A stretch of DNA of 64,000 nt from positions 1-64,000 of the forward strand of contig JAPCJI010000003.1 of NCBI GenBank assembly GCA_027887005.1. Direction: 5' to 3'. The position numbers and the translations under genes are program-made. Positions 50,110-58,812 of the stretch are shown here, one piece after another. Numbering within the stretch: the stretch's first letter is position 1; each line of letters begins with the position of its first letter. Source of the stretch: Nitrososphaerota archaeon (lineage in GTDB: Archaea > Thermoproteota > Nitrososphaeria > Nitrososphaerales > Gagatemarchaeaceae). The notes below the pieces were generated by a model that was given only the letters and a program-made list of their open reading frames with translations, did no database searches and had not been told where the DNA came from.

Positions 50110-52140
50110 TCACTTTTCCTTTCCCTGGACCAGGTCTCTTATGCGCTCGACGACTTCCGCGTTCGCCAGTGTCGTGACGTCCCCATAATCTCGGTTCTCG
50201 GATATCGAAACAAGGATCCTTCGCATTATCTTTCCCGACCTCGTCTTCGGCAGGTCCGGGACGATGTAGACGCTCTTCGGCCTCGCGATAGGCCCTAGCT
50301 CCTTCGACACGTTGTCCCTAATCTTCGATGCCAGCTCCTTACTGGGCTCGTAGCCAGGCTTCAGGGACACGTAGATCACCGGGACGTGTCCCCTTAGCTC
50401 GTCCTCCACGGCGACGGCTGCGGCCTCCCCCACCTCTTCGGTAGTAAGCGCCGCGTTCTCAAGCTCCTTGGTGCCGAGCCTGTGCCCCGCGACCTTGATC
50501 ACGTCGTCGATTCTCCCCAGGATCCTGTAGTACCCATCAGCGCTCTCCATCGCGCCGTCCCCTGAGAAGTATGGCCAGTCTCTCCAGTCCTTGCTCTCCT
50601 TGTCCCTGCAGTATCTCTCGTAGTATACCTTGACGAACCTGTCAGGGTCTCCCCAGATGGTCTGCATGATCCCCGGCCACGGGTTCCTGATGCAGATGTT
50701 CCCTGCCCCAGCCCCTGCCTTCACCTCTCTTCCTTCGTCGTCCAGTATCACGGGGTAGATGCCGGGCATCCCCGGGCCTGCGCTCCCAGGTTTCATCGGA
50801 ATGACCGCGGGGACCGTGCTGCATAGAAAACCACCCGTCTCCGTCTGCCACCAGGTGTCCGTAATAGCAGCCTCCCCTTTGCCCACTTCGTCGTAGAACC
50901 AGTGCCAAGTCTCGGGTTCGATCGGCTCCCCTACAGTCGTCATGCACTTGAAGTGATAGCTGTGCTTGCGCGGTTCCTCCGGGCCTGCCTTCCTCATCAT
51001 CCTGATGGTGGTCGGGGCGGTGTGGAAGATGTTGACTCCGAGCCGCTCGGCGATGCGCCAGATCCTTCCGACGTCGGGGAACATCGGGACGCCTTCGTAC
51101 ATCACACTGGTCGCCGCGACCGCCAGCGGACCGTAGACAATGTACGAATGGCCGGTAATCCAGCCGATGTCGGCGAAGCACCAGTAGACGTCCTGAGGAT
51201 GGATGTCCTGGACGTATTTCGCAGTCCCTGCCACGTATGCCAGGTATCCTCCAGTCCTGTGCTGCGCACCCTTCGGGCGGCCCGTGGAACCGCTCGTGTA
51301 CATCAGGAAGAGAGGTGCTTCGGCGTCCATCGACACCGGCTTGACCGTCTTGCCCCTCTGCTCCTTCAGCAGGTCGTCCACGAAATGGTCGCGTCCCTCC
51401 ACCATGGGAGCATCCGAGACGTACTTCCCTCTGTGGCGCCTCCAGACCAGGACCTTGTCCAGAGTCCCTCCCAGCTTCTTGACCTCCTCCACTGTCTGGT
51501 CGGCGTCTTTCTTCTTGTCGAGCAGCTGTCCGTTTCGATAGTACGCGTCGCATGTTACCAGGATATGGCTCCCAGAACCCACAACCCTTTCGGCGCAAGC
51601 CTTAGCGCTGAACCCTCCGAACACCTCATTGTGGATTATCCCGAGCCTTGCGCAGGCCAGCATGGAAATGGGGAGCTCAGGGGTCATCGGCAGGTGGAAG
51701 GTGACCCTGTCTCCCGTCTTCAGACCCAGCGACTGAAGGACCAGCGCGAACTCGTTGACCCTGACGTACAGCTCCTGGTAGGTGATGGTCTGGATCTGCT
51801 CGTCTTCAGGCTCGGGAACCCAGACGATCGCTGCCTTGTTTCCATACTTTTCAAGGTGCCTGTCGACGCAGTTGTAGGCAACGTTCAGCTTCCCACCCAC
51901 GAACCACTTCCAGAAGGGGGGATTGCTCGCGTCGAGGGTGGTCTTCCAGGGCTCGTCCCAGGTCAGCATCTCAGCGTACTCTTTGTAGCACTCTGGGAAG
52001 TTCTTCTCGCTGAACCTTTTGTAGATGTCACCGTCGGCCATGTTGGCTTGGGCTACGAAACTCTTCGGCGGGTCGACAAGCGGCTCTTCCTTCCAGTGGA
52101 CGTCAATCTTTGACTCGGCGATTCCCTGTGATTCGGTCAT
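50110..52140 (-). CDS. acs: Acetyl-CoA synthetase, AMP-forming
   Basis: A 676-residue acetyl-CoA synthetase that makes acetyl-CoA from acetate, ATP and CoA. The P-loop YTSGSTGRPKGA, the acetate-pocket tryptophan in DTWWQTETGG, the hinge YRILGRIDDVIKVAG and the acetylatable lysine in RSGKIMRR are all visible. The frame runs up to 52290 but the ATG at 52140 starts the family's conserved N-terminus. Next to a SatP transporter and an ADP-forming synthetase, it suggests active acetate use. Confidence 0.95.
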   Translation of the reverse strand: MTESQGIAESKIDVHWKEEPLVDPPKSFVAQANMADGDIYKRFSEKNFPECYKEYAEMLTWDEPWKTTLDASNPPFWKWFVGGKLNVAYNCVDRHLEKYGNKAAIVWVPEPEDEQIQTITYQELYVRVNEFALVLQSLGLKTGDRVTFHLPMTPELPISMLACARLGIIHNEVFGGFSAKACAERVVGSGSHILVTCDAYYRNGQLLDKKKDADQTVEEVKKLGGTLDKVLVWRRHRGKYVSDAPMVEGRDHFVDDLLKEQRGKTVKPVSMDAEAPLFLMYTSGSTGRPKGAQHRTGGYLAYVAGTAKYVQDIHPQDVYWCFADIGWITGHSYIVYGPLAVAATSVMYEGVPMFPDVGRIWRIAERLGVNIFHTAPTTIRMMRKAGPEEPRKHSYHFKCMTTVGEPIEPETWHWFYDEVGKGEAAITDTWWQTETGGFLCSTVPAVIPMKPGSAGPGMPGIYPVILDDEGREVKAGAGAGNICIRNPWPGIMQTIWGDPDRFVKVYYERYCRDKESKDWRDWPYFSGDGAMESADGYYRILGRIDDVIKVAGHRLGTKELENAALTTEEVGEAAAVAVEDELRGHVPVIYVSLKPGYEPSKELASKIRDNVSKELGPIARPKSVYIVPDLPKTRSGKIMRRILVSISENRDYGDVTTLANAEVVERIRDLVQGKEK

Positions 52141-52222
52141 GCGTTTTCGACGCGTTCTTGCCCTGATAAATGACTTCTCCCGAAAGCATTCGGTTTGGGC
52201 CGCCAGAACCGATTCTTCGGGT

Positions 52223-54400
52223 CTATCGCTTGGCCGCACCCAAGGCTGGGGCACCCGAAGCCGGAGCGACTCGGACACGAGCATCCACAACCATCACCCC
52301 CTTTCCGTCTCCAAGCACCATCACAGGGTTGAGGTCCAGCTCCGCGATTTCGGGTATCTCTTCCACCAGCTGATTTACCCGGAGCAGTAGGTCCTCTAGG
52401 GCGCCGACGTCCCGCTTCGGCTCGCCCCTGTACCCGTCGAGCATGGGAAAGGTCCTCAGGGACCGCACCATCGACCCCGCGTCGGTATCGGTCAGGGGAG
52501 TAAGCCTCACGGCCACATCTCTGATCAGTTCGACGAAGGTGCCTCCAGCGCCGCAGGCCACCACCGGGCCGAAGTCGGAGTCATTTGTCACGCCCACGAA
52601 CATCTCGACCGCGTCGGTGACCATCTCCTGCACGATGAACGAAACATCCCCAATTCCTTTCCTCCTGAGCTTAGAGCCCATCTGGCGGGCCTGAGATTCA
52701 ACGTCCCCCGGATCCAGGCCGAGCTTCACTGCCCCAAGCTCGATCTTGTGGACTAGCGCAGGAGCGTTAGCCTTGAGAACCACCCTCCCGGAGAATCCGA
52801 GTGCGAGCCTCCCCGCCTCCTCGGAGCTTGTCGCCCTGGCCGTGTTGACCAGGGAGATGCCGTAGGACCGCAGGAGCTCGTCAACGGATCTGGCATCGAG
52901 CCAGCTTTGGCCCAGGCCAAGGGCCTTCAGAACAACCCCCTTTGCCTCCCCCCTCAAGACCTTCGGGAAGTCCTTGACCTTCCCTGTGGGCGCAGCCAGC
53001 CATTTCGAATAGCGCACTGCCTGGGAAAGTGCCTGGGCCGCAAGTTCAGGAAACGGATAGGATGGAATCCTGATGTTCCCTCCGGAAAGCTGCCCTGACA
53101 CTCCTTTGGTGGCCATGAAGTTCGTGATGATCGGAATGCGCCCCTTCAGGTCCTTTGCTGCCCCGAGGATGGCCGCCGCCACGTCCTCTGTCCTGACAGC
53201 GATTGGGGGGATGAAGATGACAATCAGCGAGTCCACGCTCGGGTCCTCTGCGACCACCCGTATCGCCTTCCCGTAGTCTTCGGCGTCCGCCACCGATGTC
53301 ATGTCAACAGGGTTCTTGGTCCCGGCTATGGGAAGCAGGAACTTCGCAAGCCTCCCTCTCGTCCTTTCGGAGAGCTCAGGCACGTGGACTCCGAGGCTCT
53401 CACAGGCGTCCGCCGCGAGGATCCCCGGTCCACCGGAGTTTGTCACAATGGCGACCCTGTTGCCTTTCGGCACCGGTTGAGTGGAAAGGAAAGCAGCTAC
53501 GTCGAACATCTCCTCCAATGAATCTGTTCTAATGACCCCCGCCTGGCTGAACAGGGCCTCCACCGCGGTCTCCGACGCAGCCACCAAAGCGCCTGTATGG
53601 GATTGCGTCGCCCTGAACCCCGCCGCTGACCTTCCCGCCTTGACCGCGACTATTGGCTTCATCCTCGAGATTCTTCGAGCCAGCCTGGCGAACTTCCTCG
53701 GGTTCCCGAAGGACTCCAGATGCAGCAAGATGAGGTCCGTGTTCTTGTCTTCCTCCCAGTATTGTATCAGGTCGTTCCCTGAAATGTCCGCCTTATTCCC
53801 CACGGAGATGAAACTGGACATTCCTAGTCCGAGCTTGTTCGCTTGGTCGATTATCACGTAGCCGAGAGCCCCTGACTGCGACAGGAATCCAATCCTGCCG
53901 AGACTTGAGACAGGAGCAGCGAACTGGCCGTTCAGGCGGACGGCCGGGTCGGTGTTGATGATCCCCATACAGTTAGGCCCTATGAGGCGCATTCCTGATT
54001 CCCTGCAGACCCCGACCAGCTCGTCCTGGAGCTTCGCGCCCTCGGGGCCTATCTCCGCGAACCCGGCGGAGATCACCACCAGCGCCTGGACTCCCTTCTT
54101 GGCACACTCCCTCGCAGTCTGGACTACGAACCTGGCGGGCACGACGATGAACGCGAGGTCTACGGGGTCAGGACACTCCGAGACCGACGGATACGCCTTC
54201 ACAGTCTGGACTACCTTGGAATCGCGATTGACTGGATAGACTGTACCGTTGAAGTCCGCCTCGACCAAGTTCCTAAAGAGGGCGCCGCCAATCGAGTCCC
54301 GTTCCCTCGACGCCCCGATTACCGCGATGCTCCTCGGCTCGAGAAAGCGCCTGACCGCCGCTCTCGAGGAATCAGCGCTTCCCTCAGGCTCGTCAATCAA
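52223..54400 (-). CDS. ADP-forming acyl-CoA synthetase (fused alpha-beta)
   Basis: A 725-residue NDP-forming acyl-CoA synthetase with the alpha part first (CoA-binding FLEPRSIAVIGASRE, then the phosphorylated His in ATQSHTGAL) and the ATP-grasp beta part last (VVLKANAPALVHKIELGAVKLG, ELDLNPVMV). It can make ATP from acyl-CoA or use ATP to activate an acid. Thaumarchaeal relatives activate 3-hydroxypropionate or 4-hydroxybutyrate, others act on acetate; the substrate cannot be decided from sequence. Start TTG 54400. It lies 82 bases upstream of acs on the same strand. Confidence 0.88.
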   Translation of the reverse strand: MIDEPEGSADSSRAAVRRFLEPRSIAVIGASRERDSIGGALFRNLVEADFNGTVYPVNRDSKVVQTVKAYPSVSECPDPVDLAFIVVPARFVVQTARECAKKGVQALVVISAGFAEIGPEGAKLQDELVGVCRESGMRLIGPNCMGIINTDPAVRLNGQFAAPVSSLGRIGFLSQSGALGYVIIDQANKLGLGMSSFISVGNKADISGNDLIQYWEEDKNTDLILLHLESFGNPRKFARLARRISRMKPIVAVKAGRSAAGFRATQSHTGALVAASETAVEALFSQAGVIRTDSLEEMFDVAAFLSTQPVPKGNRVAIVTNSGGPGILAADACESLGVHVPELSERTRGRLAKFLLPIAGTKNPVDMTSVADAEDYGKAIRVVAEDPSVDSLIVIFIPPIAVRTEDVAAAILGAAKDLKGRIPIITNFMATKGVSGQLSGGNIRIPSYPFPELAAQALSQAVRYSKWLAAPTGKVKDFPKVLRGEAKGVVLKALGLGQSWLDARSVDELLRSYGISLVNTARATSSEEAGRLALGFSGRVVLKANAPALVHKIELGAVKLGLDPGDVESQARQMGSKLRRKGIGDVSFIVQEMVTDAVEMFVGVTNDSDFGPVVACGAGGTFVELIRDVAVRLTPLTDTDAGSMVRSLRTFPMLDGYRGEPKRDVGALEDLLLRVNQLVEEIPEIAELDLNPVMVLGDGKGVMVVDARVRVAPASGAPALGAAKR

Positions 54401-54454
54401 GGCAACCGCCCTTCATGCCCGCAACCCGACTGGGGATCGGGGACCAATCCGACC

Positions 54455-54730
54455 CTAGTCCTTGGTCTGTGTCAGCGAAAACACTATGATGAAGAAACCT
54501 ATCGCTTGGCTCGCAGCCTGAAGCGATTCCACCGTGGTAAGGTCCTCGCCGGCCACGTTGAAGAGCACACCTGCAATCGCCGCGCCCGCAGTCACAAAGC
54601 CGAAGCCAAGTCCCAACAGAAGCATTGCACGACTCTTGGTCCTAGAGTAGGACCGAAGGGCGTAGAAGACGACGACGCCACCAAGTACAAGTATGAGCCC
54701 CTGCGCAGCGCTAAGGTAGACTAAGTCCAA
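54455..54730 (-). CDS. Small three-helix membrane protein
   Basis: A 91-residue protein with three hydrophobic helices (LSAAQGLILVLGGVVVFYAL, AMLLLGLGFGFVTAGAAIAGVLF, AASQAIGFFIIVFSL). A TATA-like GCTTTAAAG near 54763 lies about 33 bases before the TTG start. It sits just downstream of a small winged-helix gene, an arrangement often seen in archaea, and may sense a membrane signal for it. Function unknown. Confidence 0.6.
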   Translation of the reverse strand: MDLVYLSAAQGLILVLGGVVVFYALRSYSRTKSRAMLLLGLGFGFVTAGAAIAGVLFNVAGEDLTTVESLQAASQAIGFFIIVFSLTQTKD

Positions 54731-54793
54731 TTCTCATCGTTCACCCCCTCTTCTGGTCTTTAAAGCTTGGAAGCCGAGATTCATCGTGAACAA

Positions 54794-55156
54794 TCATTTC
54801 GCCACCCTCATGCTCAGCCATAGCCGCCTGAGCTTCTCGGCGACGTCTTCGTTGACGGTGGCATCCACCTTCATTACGCCCCCTTCGAAGCTGATGCTCA
54901 CAGCCCTGAACGCGCTTCTGAGGAGCTCGTACTTTTTCCCGTCGGGGGTCACGATTATCTTCTCGACCACGAGGATCTGCGCGTCCAGCAACTCGTGGAC
55001 CCTCCTGTAGCAAGTGCTGAGTGGGATGTCATTCTCCCTGCTCATGTCCTCGACCGACTTGGCCGCCGGGATGGCAGAAAGAAGTATCTTCCTGGAGTAC
55101 TCGTCGGCGAGCCCCTGCACCAGCGACTGGGTCCTAGCAGGGTCTGTGATTTCCAA
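54794..55156 (-). CDS. Winged-helix transcriptional regulator
   Basis: About 120 residues with an ArsR/wHTH-type DNA-binding fold: a helical N-terminus (ADEYSRKILLSAIPAAKSVEDMS), the recognition segment DIPLSTCYRRVHELLDAQIL, and a wing (VVEKIIVTPDGKKYELLR), followed by a small beta-rich tail. The TTG at 55156 is 28 bases from the TATA-like TCAAATAAGG, so it is preferred to the ATG at 55174, which is only about 10 bases away. It may regulate itself and the membrane protein that follows. Confidence 0.75.
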   Translation of the reverse strand: MEITDPARTQSLVQGLADEYSRKILLSAIPAAKSVEDMSRENDIPLSTCYRRVHELLDAQILVVEKIIVTPDGKKYELLRSAFRAVSISFEGGVMKVDATVNEDVAEKLRRLWLSMRVAK

Positions 55157-55189
55157 ACGCGATGAAAGCCACATTTACCTTATTTGAGT

Positions 55190-56191
55190 CTATTCAGGAT
55201 TCTCGGTGGAAGGCTCGCCGTCCCGGGGCTCGGCTTCTGGCCTCTCATTTCTGAGAAATCGCCAGGCCGCCACCGCTCCGATCGCTACCGCCGCAACGGT
55301 CGTGACCACCAAAAGGGTCCAGGCGCCGAACGGATACTCCTGGCTGACCCCGCTCCATCCCCCCCTGTAGGTCCAGGATCCAAGTGCGTTCTGACCCTTG
55401 GTGAAGGCAATAAACTGGGGGGGCGTCGCGCCTCCCACCACCACCAGGGGGTTGTGTCTTGCGTCCCAGTCGCCGTAGGAGTACCAACCTCCTACAAGGT
55501 CCCTTCCGTCGAGCATAACGGAAACAAGTGTAAGGTTCCCCATCTTCTCGAAGGTGGCTGCGTCCCTGGCATAGGATTCCAGGGCGAAGACCTCCTGGTC
55601 CCCGCTCCTGACAGCCTGGACCGCTCCGGCGCCGAAATCTTGCTGGACCATGGACCCCCGGTCGAGGTTCCTGACCATGAAGCTCCATCCCTCAGTCTGC
55701 GAAAGGAAGATTGAGATTGCCACCTTGTCGCCAGGGTACATCCGCGGGAGGCTCGAGTTGAGGACCCAGTGATAGGTCTGGGGATTCGCTTTGACCTCGG
55801 CGATGAACATCGAGTAGGCAAGCCAAGTGGAGTTGCCAGGGTACACTCCGACCGCAGCCTGGAGGACGAAGCCGTCCTGTGTCATAAGGGAGACAATCGC
55901 ATAGGTCACAGCTGTAACGTTGACGAGGCTGGGGATTTGCACGACCGCTGTCAGGTTCCTCGTGCTCGCCCAGGACACCGCCGCACCACCGGAGAGACCC
56001 GCCCCGTCCGGTACGACGACCCCCACCCCCCAGGAGGCACCAGAGTATTGGTTTCCTTCGGACTTGGGCACTATCGCGCTGACGCCCGCAACTGTAGCAA
56101 GCGAGACTGCACACCAGAGAGTCAGGGCTAACCTGAAGAGCCTTGCTAGTGGGTCCCGGCGCCCCGCATGCAATTCAAGGGCCCCTAGCAC
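55190..56191 (-). CDS. Membrane-anchored extracellular protein, unknown
   Basis: A 333-residue protein with an N-terminal hydrophobic segment (LALTLWCAVSLATVAGVSAIV), a long extracellular region rich in Trp, Tyr and beta strands, several N-glycosylation sequons (NLT, NVT, NST, NSS), and a C-terminal helix (GAWTLLVVTTVAAVAIGAVAAW) with a charged cytoplasmic tail. I recognise no family. Start GTG 56191 overlaps the previous gene by 17 bases; a TTG at 56173 is the alternative. Likely co-transcribed with the membrane protein upstream of it. Confidence 0.55.
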   Translation of the reverse strand: MLGALELHAGRRDPLARLFRLALTLWCAVSLATVAGVSAIVPKSEGNQYSGASWGVGVVVPDGAGLSGGAAVSWASTRNLTAVVQIPSLVNVTAVTYAIVSLMTQDGFVLQAAVGVYPGNSTWLAYSMFIAEVKANPQTYHWVLNSSLPRMYPGDKVAISIFLSQTEGWSFMVRNLDRGSMVQQDFGAGAVQAVRSGDQEVFALESYARDAATFEKMGNLTLVSVMLDGRDLVGGWYSYGDWDARHNPLVVVGGATPPQFIAFTKGQNALGSWTYRGGWSGVSQEYPFGAWTLLVVTTVAAVAIGAVAAWRFLRNERPEAEPRDGEPSTENPE

Positions 56192-56675
56192 GAATCATTG
56201 CTAGGAGCGCGAGAAACGCACCGAATACCCCAGTCAGGACGGTCAATGTCACCGGATTCAGGAATGGCGAGAGGACGTCGTGGACCTGGTTGATTGGCCC
56301 TCCGCTGAGGGTCGAATCGTACCCGCCGATTGCGCCCGCGAAGCCAAGGAGAGCACAACTTGCCGTTACTCCAAAATACATCAGGACAAACCCGGGCCAC
56401 ATCAAAGACGGTTCGACACGGCGGCTCTCTTCGATCTCAATTGTCCGCAGGAGCCCGGCGAGCCAGGCGAACCCACCCGCTCCCACCGAGACGAAGAGGA
56501 CGTAGGCGACGACAAGCCACTGGCCGGGCCCTCCCGCGACCATTATGGGAGGCAGGTAAGTGAAAGGGGCGAACGGCAAGACCATGAGCACCGTCCACAC
56601 GAGCGCTCCGAAGGCATTGACGTAGAAGGCGACTCTGAATCTTGCGTGCCAAGGTCCTCTCGGGGTCGCGATCAA
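56175..56675 (-). CDS. Four-helix membrane protein A
   Basis: A 166-residue protein with four hydrophobic helices and the stretch PPIMVAGGPGQWLVVAYVLFVSVGAGGFAWL. That stretch is echoed in the protein at 56840-57385 (ARVIAGGSGGTWFFTGYISYMVVGV), so the two are distant paralogues. TTG start with TATA-like CCTTATATCG near 56718. Family and function unknown. Confidence 0.55.
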   Translation of the reverse strand: MIATPRGPWHARFRVAFYVNAFGALVWTVLMVLPFAPFTYLPPIMVAGGPGQWLVVAYVLFVSVGAGGFAWLAGLLRTIEIEESRRVEPSLMWPGFVLMYFGVTASCALLGFAGAIGGYDSTLSGGPINQVHDVLSPFLNPVTLTVLTGVFGAFLALLAMIRARGP

Positions 56676-56830
56676 ACTCTTTCGGCCAAAACAGACAGAT
56701 TCCTTTGGTCGATATAAGGACCCCTCATGATTGCCACCCCTGGGAACCGATACGAATGGAGGGATGAATTCCGGGACCCAGAATGTCCTCTTGAAACGTA
56801 TCTGTCAAGCTTTCGCGGAAAAACAAAGAG

Positions 56831-56856
56831 GAAGCAGGACTACTTTGTCCTGCTTC
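56831..56856 (-). terminator. Hairpin with T-rich tract at gene end
   Basis: GAAGCAGGAC and GTCCTGCTTC are a perfect 10-base inverted repeat around a 6-base loop. On the minus strand the repeat closes the gene at 56840-57385, whose stop codon lies in the loop, and is followed within 12 bases by CTTTGTTTTTCC, so it looks like an intrinsic terminator. It is the longest perfect hairpin I noticed in the window. Confidence 0.6.
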
Positions 56857-57385
56857 TGATTATGTATCCCAGTCCGCCGAGAAGGGCACCAACTGCAGCG
56901 AGCAGTATGAATGCGCCTATCGGCTGAGTCATCCATCCAAGTATCTGTTCGTGGACCTGCCCAGGGTTGAGACCTCCGCCGCCTGAGGTCGCAGCAGTCA
57001 TTCCCCACCCTGCCATGTAGCCCCCATACATCATCAGGAACATCGCGCCCGCGACTCCGATGTTCATGAAGAGAAGGTGACCCCAGGCAAGAAGGTTAGT
57101 GTAGCCCCTGTAGACTCTGCCCTTGATCCCTTCAATGTAGAAGTAGAAGATGGCAGTGACCGCAGTGGCGACCACTCCGACGACCATGTAGGAGATGTAG
57201 CCTGTGAAGAACCAGGTTCCCCCGCTGCCGCCGGCGATTACCCTTGCTGGCGAGAAGTAGCTAGCTGTACCAGTGACGTACTGGAGGGGGTCGAGGACCA
57301 TGATGGTGATGATGGTTGCTGCAAGTCCTTGGATGACGGCGGCCCAGATGAATCTGCCCGCCCATTTGCCTTGTATTTCTTGCAT
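56840..57385 (-). CDS. Four-helix membrane protein B
   Basis: A 181-residue membrane protein with four to five helices. LAWGHLLFMNIGVAGAMFLMMYGGYMAG and the Gly-rich loop ATSGGGGLNPGQVHEQILGWM are notable; the HxxxM and HEQ residues could hold a cofactor, though no family is assigned. Paralogous in part to protein A. TATA-like GTCTTAAATATG near 57430 would leave a leader of about 18 bases. Ends in a terminator-like hairpin. Confidence 0.6.
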   Translation of the reverse strand: MQEIQGKWAGRFIWAAVIQGLAATIITIMVLDPLQYVTGTASYFSPARVIAGGSGGTWFFTGYISYMVVGVVATAVTAIFYFYIEGIKGRVYRGYTNLLAWGHLLFMNIGVAGAMFLMMYGGYMAGWGMTAATSGGGGLNPGQVHEQILGWMTQPIGAFILLAAVGALLGGLGYIIRSRTK

Positions 57386-57551
57386 TTTCTATTTCGTTCC
57401 TATAGGCCATATTCGAATGTCTGCATATTTAAGACGGGAAGACGATTTTCCTCCTTGATAATCAGGTCTGGGATTTCGCCTTCGATGAGACGTTTTCCAT
57501 CCTTGGGAATCGGGTTTACTCGTTAAATATGAACGACCGAATCAGCGAACC

Positions 57552-58010
57552 ATGGACATTCGCGAGCCGCACATCGAAAGGATACTGGTAGCCTTCGATG
57601 GCTCGAGTGACTCCCTCCGGGCACTCAACATAGGGTGCTCCCTCGCGGAGAAGTACGGGGCGTCCCTGATCATCGCCCACGTCTACACCGTCCCCATCCC
57701 TGTTTACGCCAGCGGGTCCACCATGCCCCTTCCAGAAATGGGTGAGGCCGCCGACCTTGCAAAACAGGATGGGCTCGTCGTCCTCAGCGAAGGCCTCGAA
57801 GTTGCCGAGACCTGGCACGTGAAGGCCAAAGGGGAGCTTCTCGAGGCCCGCTCAACCCTCTCTGCGCTGGTAGAGTATTCCACGAACGAGAAGGTGGACC
57901 TCATAGTCGTCGGCAACCGCGGGATGTCAGGCTTCAAGCGGCTCATCATGGGGAGCGTCTCCAGCGGTCTTGTCCACGACGCCGAGTGCCCCGTCCTGGT
58001 GGTCCGGTAG
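57552..58010 (+). CDS. Universal stress protein (UspA family)
   Basis: A 152-residue UspA-family protein. IERILVAFDGSSDSLRAL at the N-terminus and the ATP-binding motif GNRGMSGFKRLIMGSVSSGLVHDAECPVLVV at the C-terminus are complete (G-x2-G-x9-G-S pattern). ATG at 57552 is 27 bases after the TATA CTCGTTAAATATG. The CBS protein follows 4 bases after its stop, so both are likely on one message and both may sense adenylates. Confidence 0.93.
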   Translation: MDIREPHIERILVAFDGSSDSLRALNIGCSLAEKYGASLIIAHVYTVPIPVYASGSTMPLPEMGEAADLAKQDGLVVLSEGLEVAETWHVKAKGELLEARSTLSALVEYSTNEKVDLIVVGNRGMSGFKRLIMGSVSSGLVHDAECPVLVVR

Positions 58011-58014
58011 TATC

Positions 58015-58443
58015 TTGATCTACGTGCGGGACGTCATGACCTCCTCAGTGCGCACCATATCCTCCGAGTCTAACATGGTCGAGGCCGCCAAGGCAATGGC
58101 GAAGTGGAAGATCGGGTCCCTGGTGATCGTCCAAGGCAAGAAGCCGGTCGGTATCATAACCGAGGGCGATGTCTCGAAGTTCGTCTCAAAGGGTGCCGAC
58201 CCCACCAAGACTCCGCTTGCCGCGATGAGGAAGAAGCTCGTGACCGTCGAACCCGGAGAAAGACTTGAGGTCGCAGCCAAGCTGATGGCAACGGCTGGTG
58301 TGAAGAAGCTTCCAGTGATGGATGGGGACACGCTCGTCGGGATTGTCACCCAGACTGACATCGTGAATTCCAGCTTCGCCCTCGTCACCTCTCTCAAGGA
58401 GATGGTGCAGGCCCGCTACAGGCCTCCCGACTTCGAGATGTAA
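58015..58443 (+). CDS. CBS-domain pair protein
   Basis: A 142-residue protein consisting of two CBS domains (VRDVMTSSVRTIS...KPVGIITEGDVSK; MRKKLVTVEPGERL...LVGIVTQTDIV), which bind adenosine nucleotides. The TTG at 58015, 4 bases after the universal stress gene, is preferred; GTG 58024 is possible. It probably acts as an energy sensor for another protein; partner unknown. Confidence 0.9.
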   Translation: MIYVRDVMTSSVRTISSESNMVEAAKAMAKWKIGSLVIVQGKKPVGIITEGDVSKFVSKGADPTKTPLAAMRKKLVTVEPGERLEVAAKLMATAGVKKLPVMDGDTLVGIVTQTDIVNSSFALVTSLKEMVQARYRPPDFEM

Positions 58444-58491
58444 CCGCGCGAAACTTGATTTAAAGCGCTGCACGGCGGGGCTAAGGAGAAG

Positions 58492-58806
58492 TTGAGCCTT
58501 CCCAGTTACAACATCGTGATTGACTACGTCAGCGAGGGCGAGGTGGCCAACCTGATAAGAGGCTATGTCGAGCTGGACGGCAACCGCGTCCGGTTCTCCG
58601 GTGTCGCCTACGGCCGGTTCGGAGGTCAGAATTTCTCGCCGCAGTTCTCACCTGCCGCAAAGAAGATACTCTCGTCGATGGTGGGTGACTTCAACAAATT
58701 TGAGGAAGACGTCCAGCTCAGACTTGTACGGGGCGATTTCGATGCCAGGCCGGGCAAGAATGAACACCATCATCACAAGCACATGGGCGTAAGCCCGGAG
58801 CGGTGA
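58492..58806 (+). CDS. Small protein with His-rich tail
   Basis: A 104-residue soluble protein with no recognised family. A beta-rich N-terminal half (YNIVIDYVSEGEVANLIRGYVEL) is followed by a tail with NEHHHHKHMG, six histidines that could bind metal. TTTAAAGCG near 58460 lies about 30 bases before the TTG, so the message is leaderless. It precedes the epimerase by 6 bases. Confidence 0.6.
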   Translation: MSLPSYNIVIDYVSEGEVANLIRGYVELDGNRVRFSGVAYGRFGGQNFSPQFSPAAKKILSSMVGDFNKFEEDVQLRLVRGDFDARPGKNEHHHHKHMGVSPER

Positions 58807-58812
58807 ATCCGA

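Noticed and set aside
50902-52113. 403-codon open frame antisense to acs
   Set aside because: It mirrors the GC-rich codons of acs, has no family resemblance, and lies entirely inside a certain gene. Long antisense frames of this kind occur opposite many genes here.
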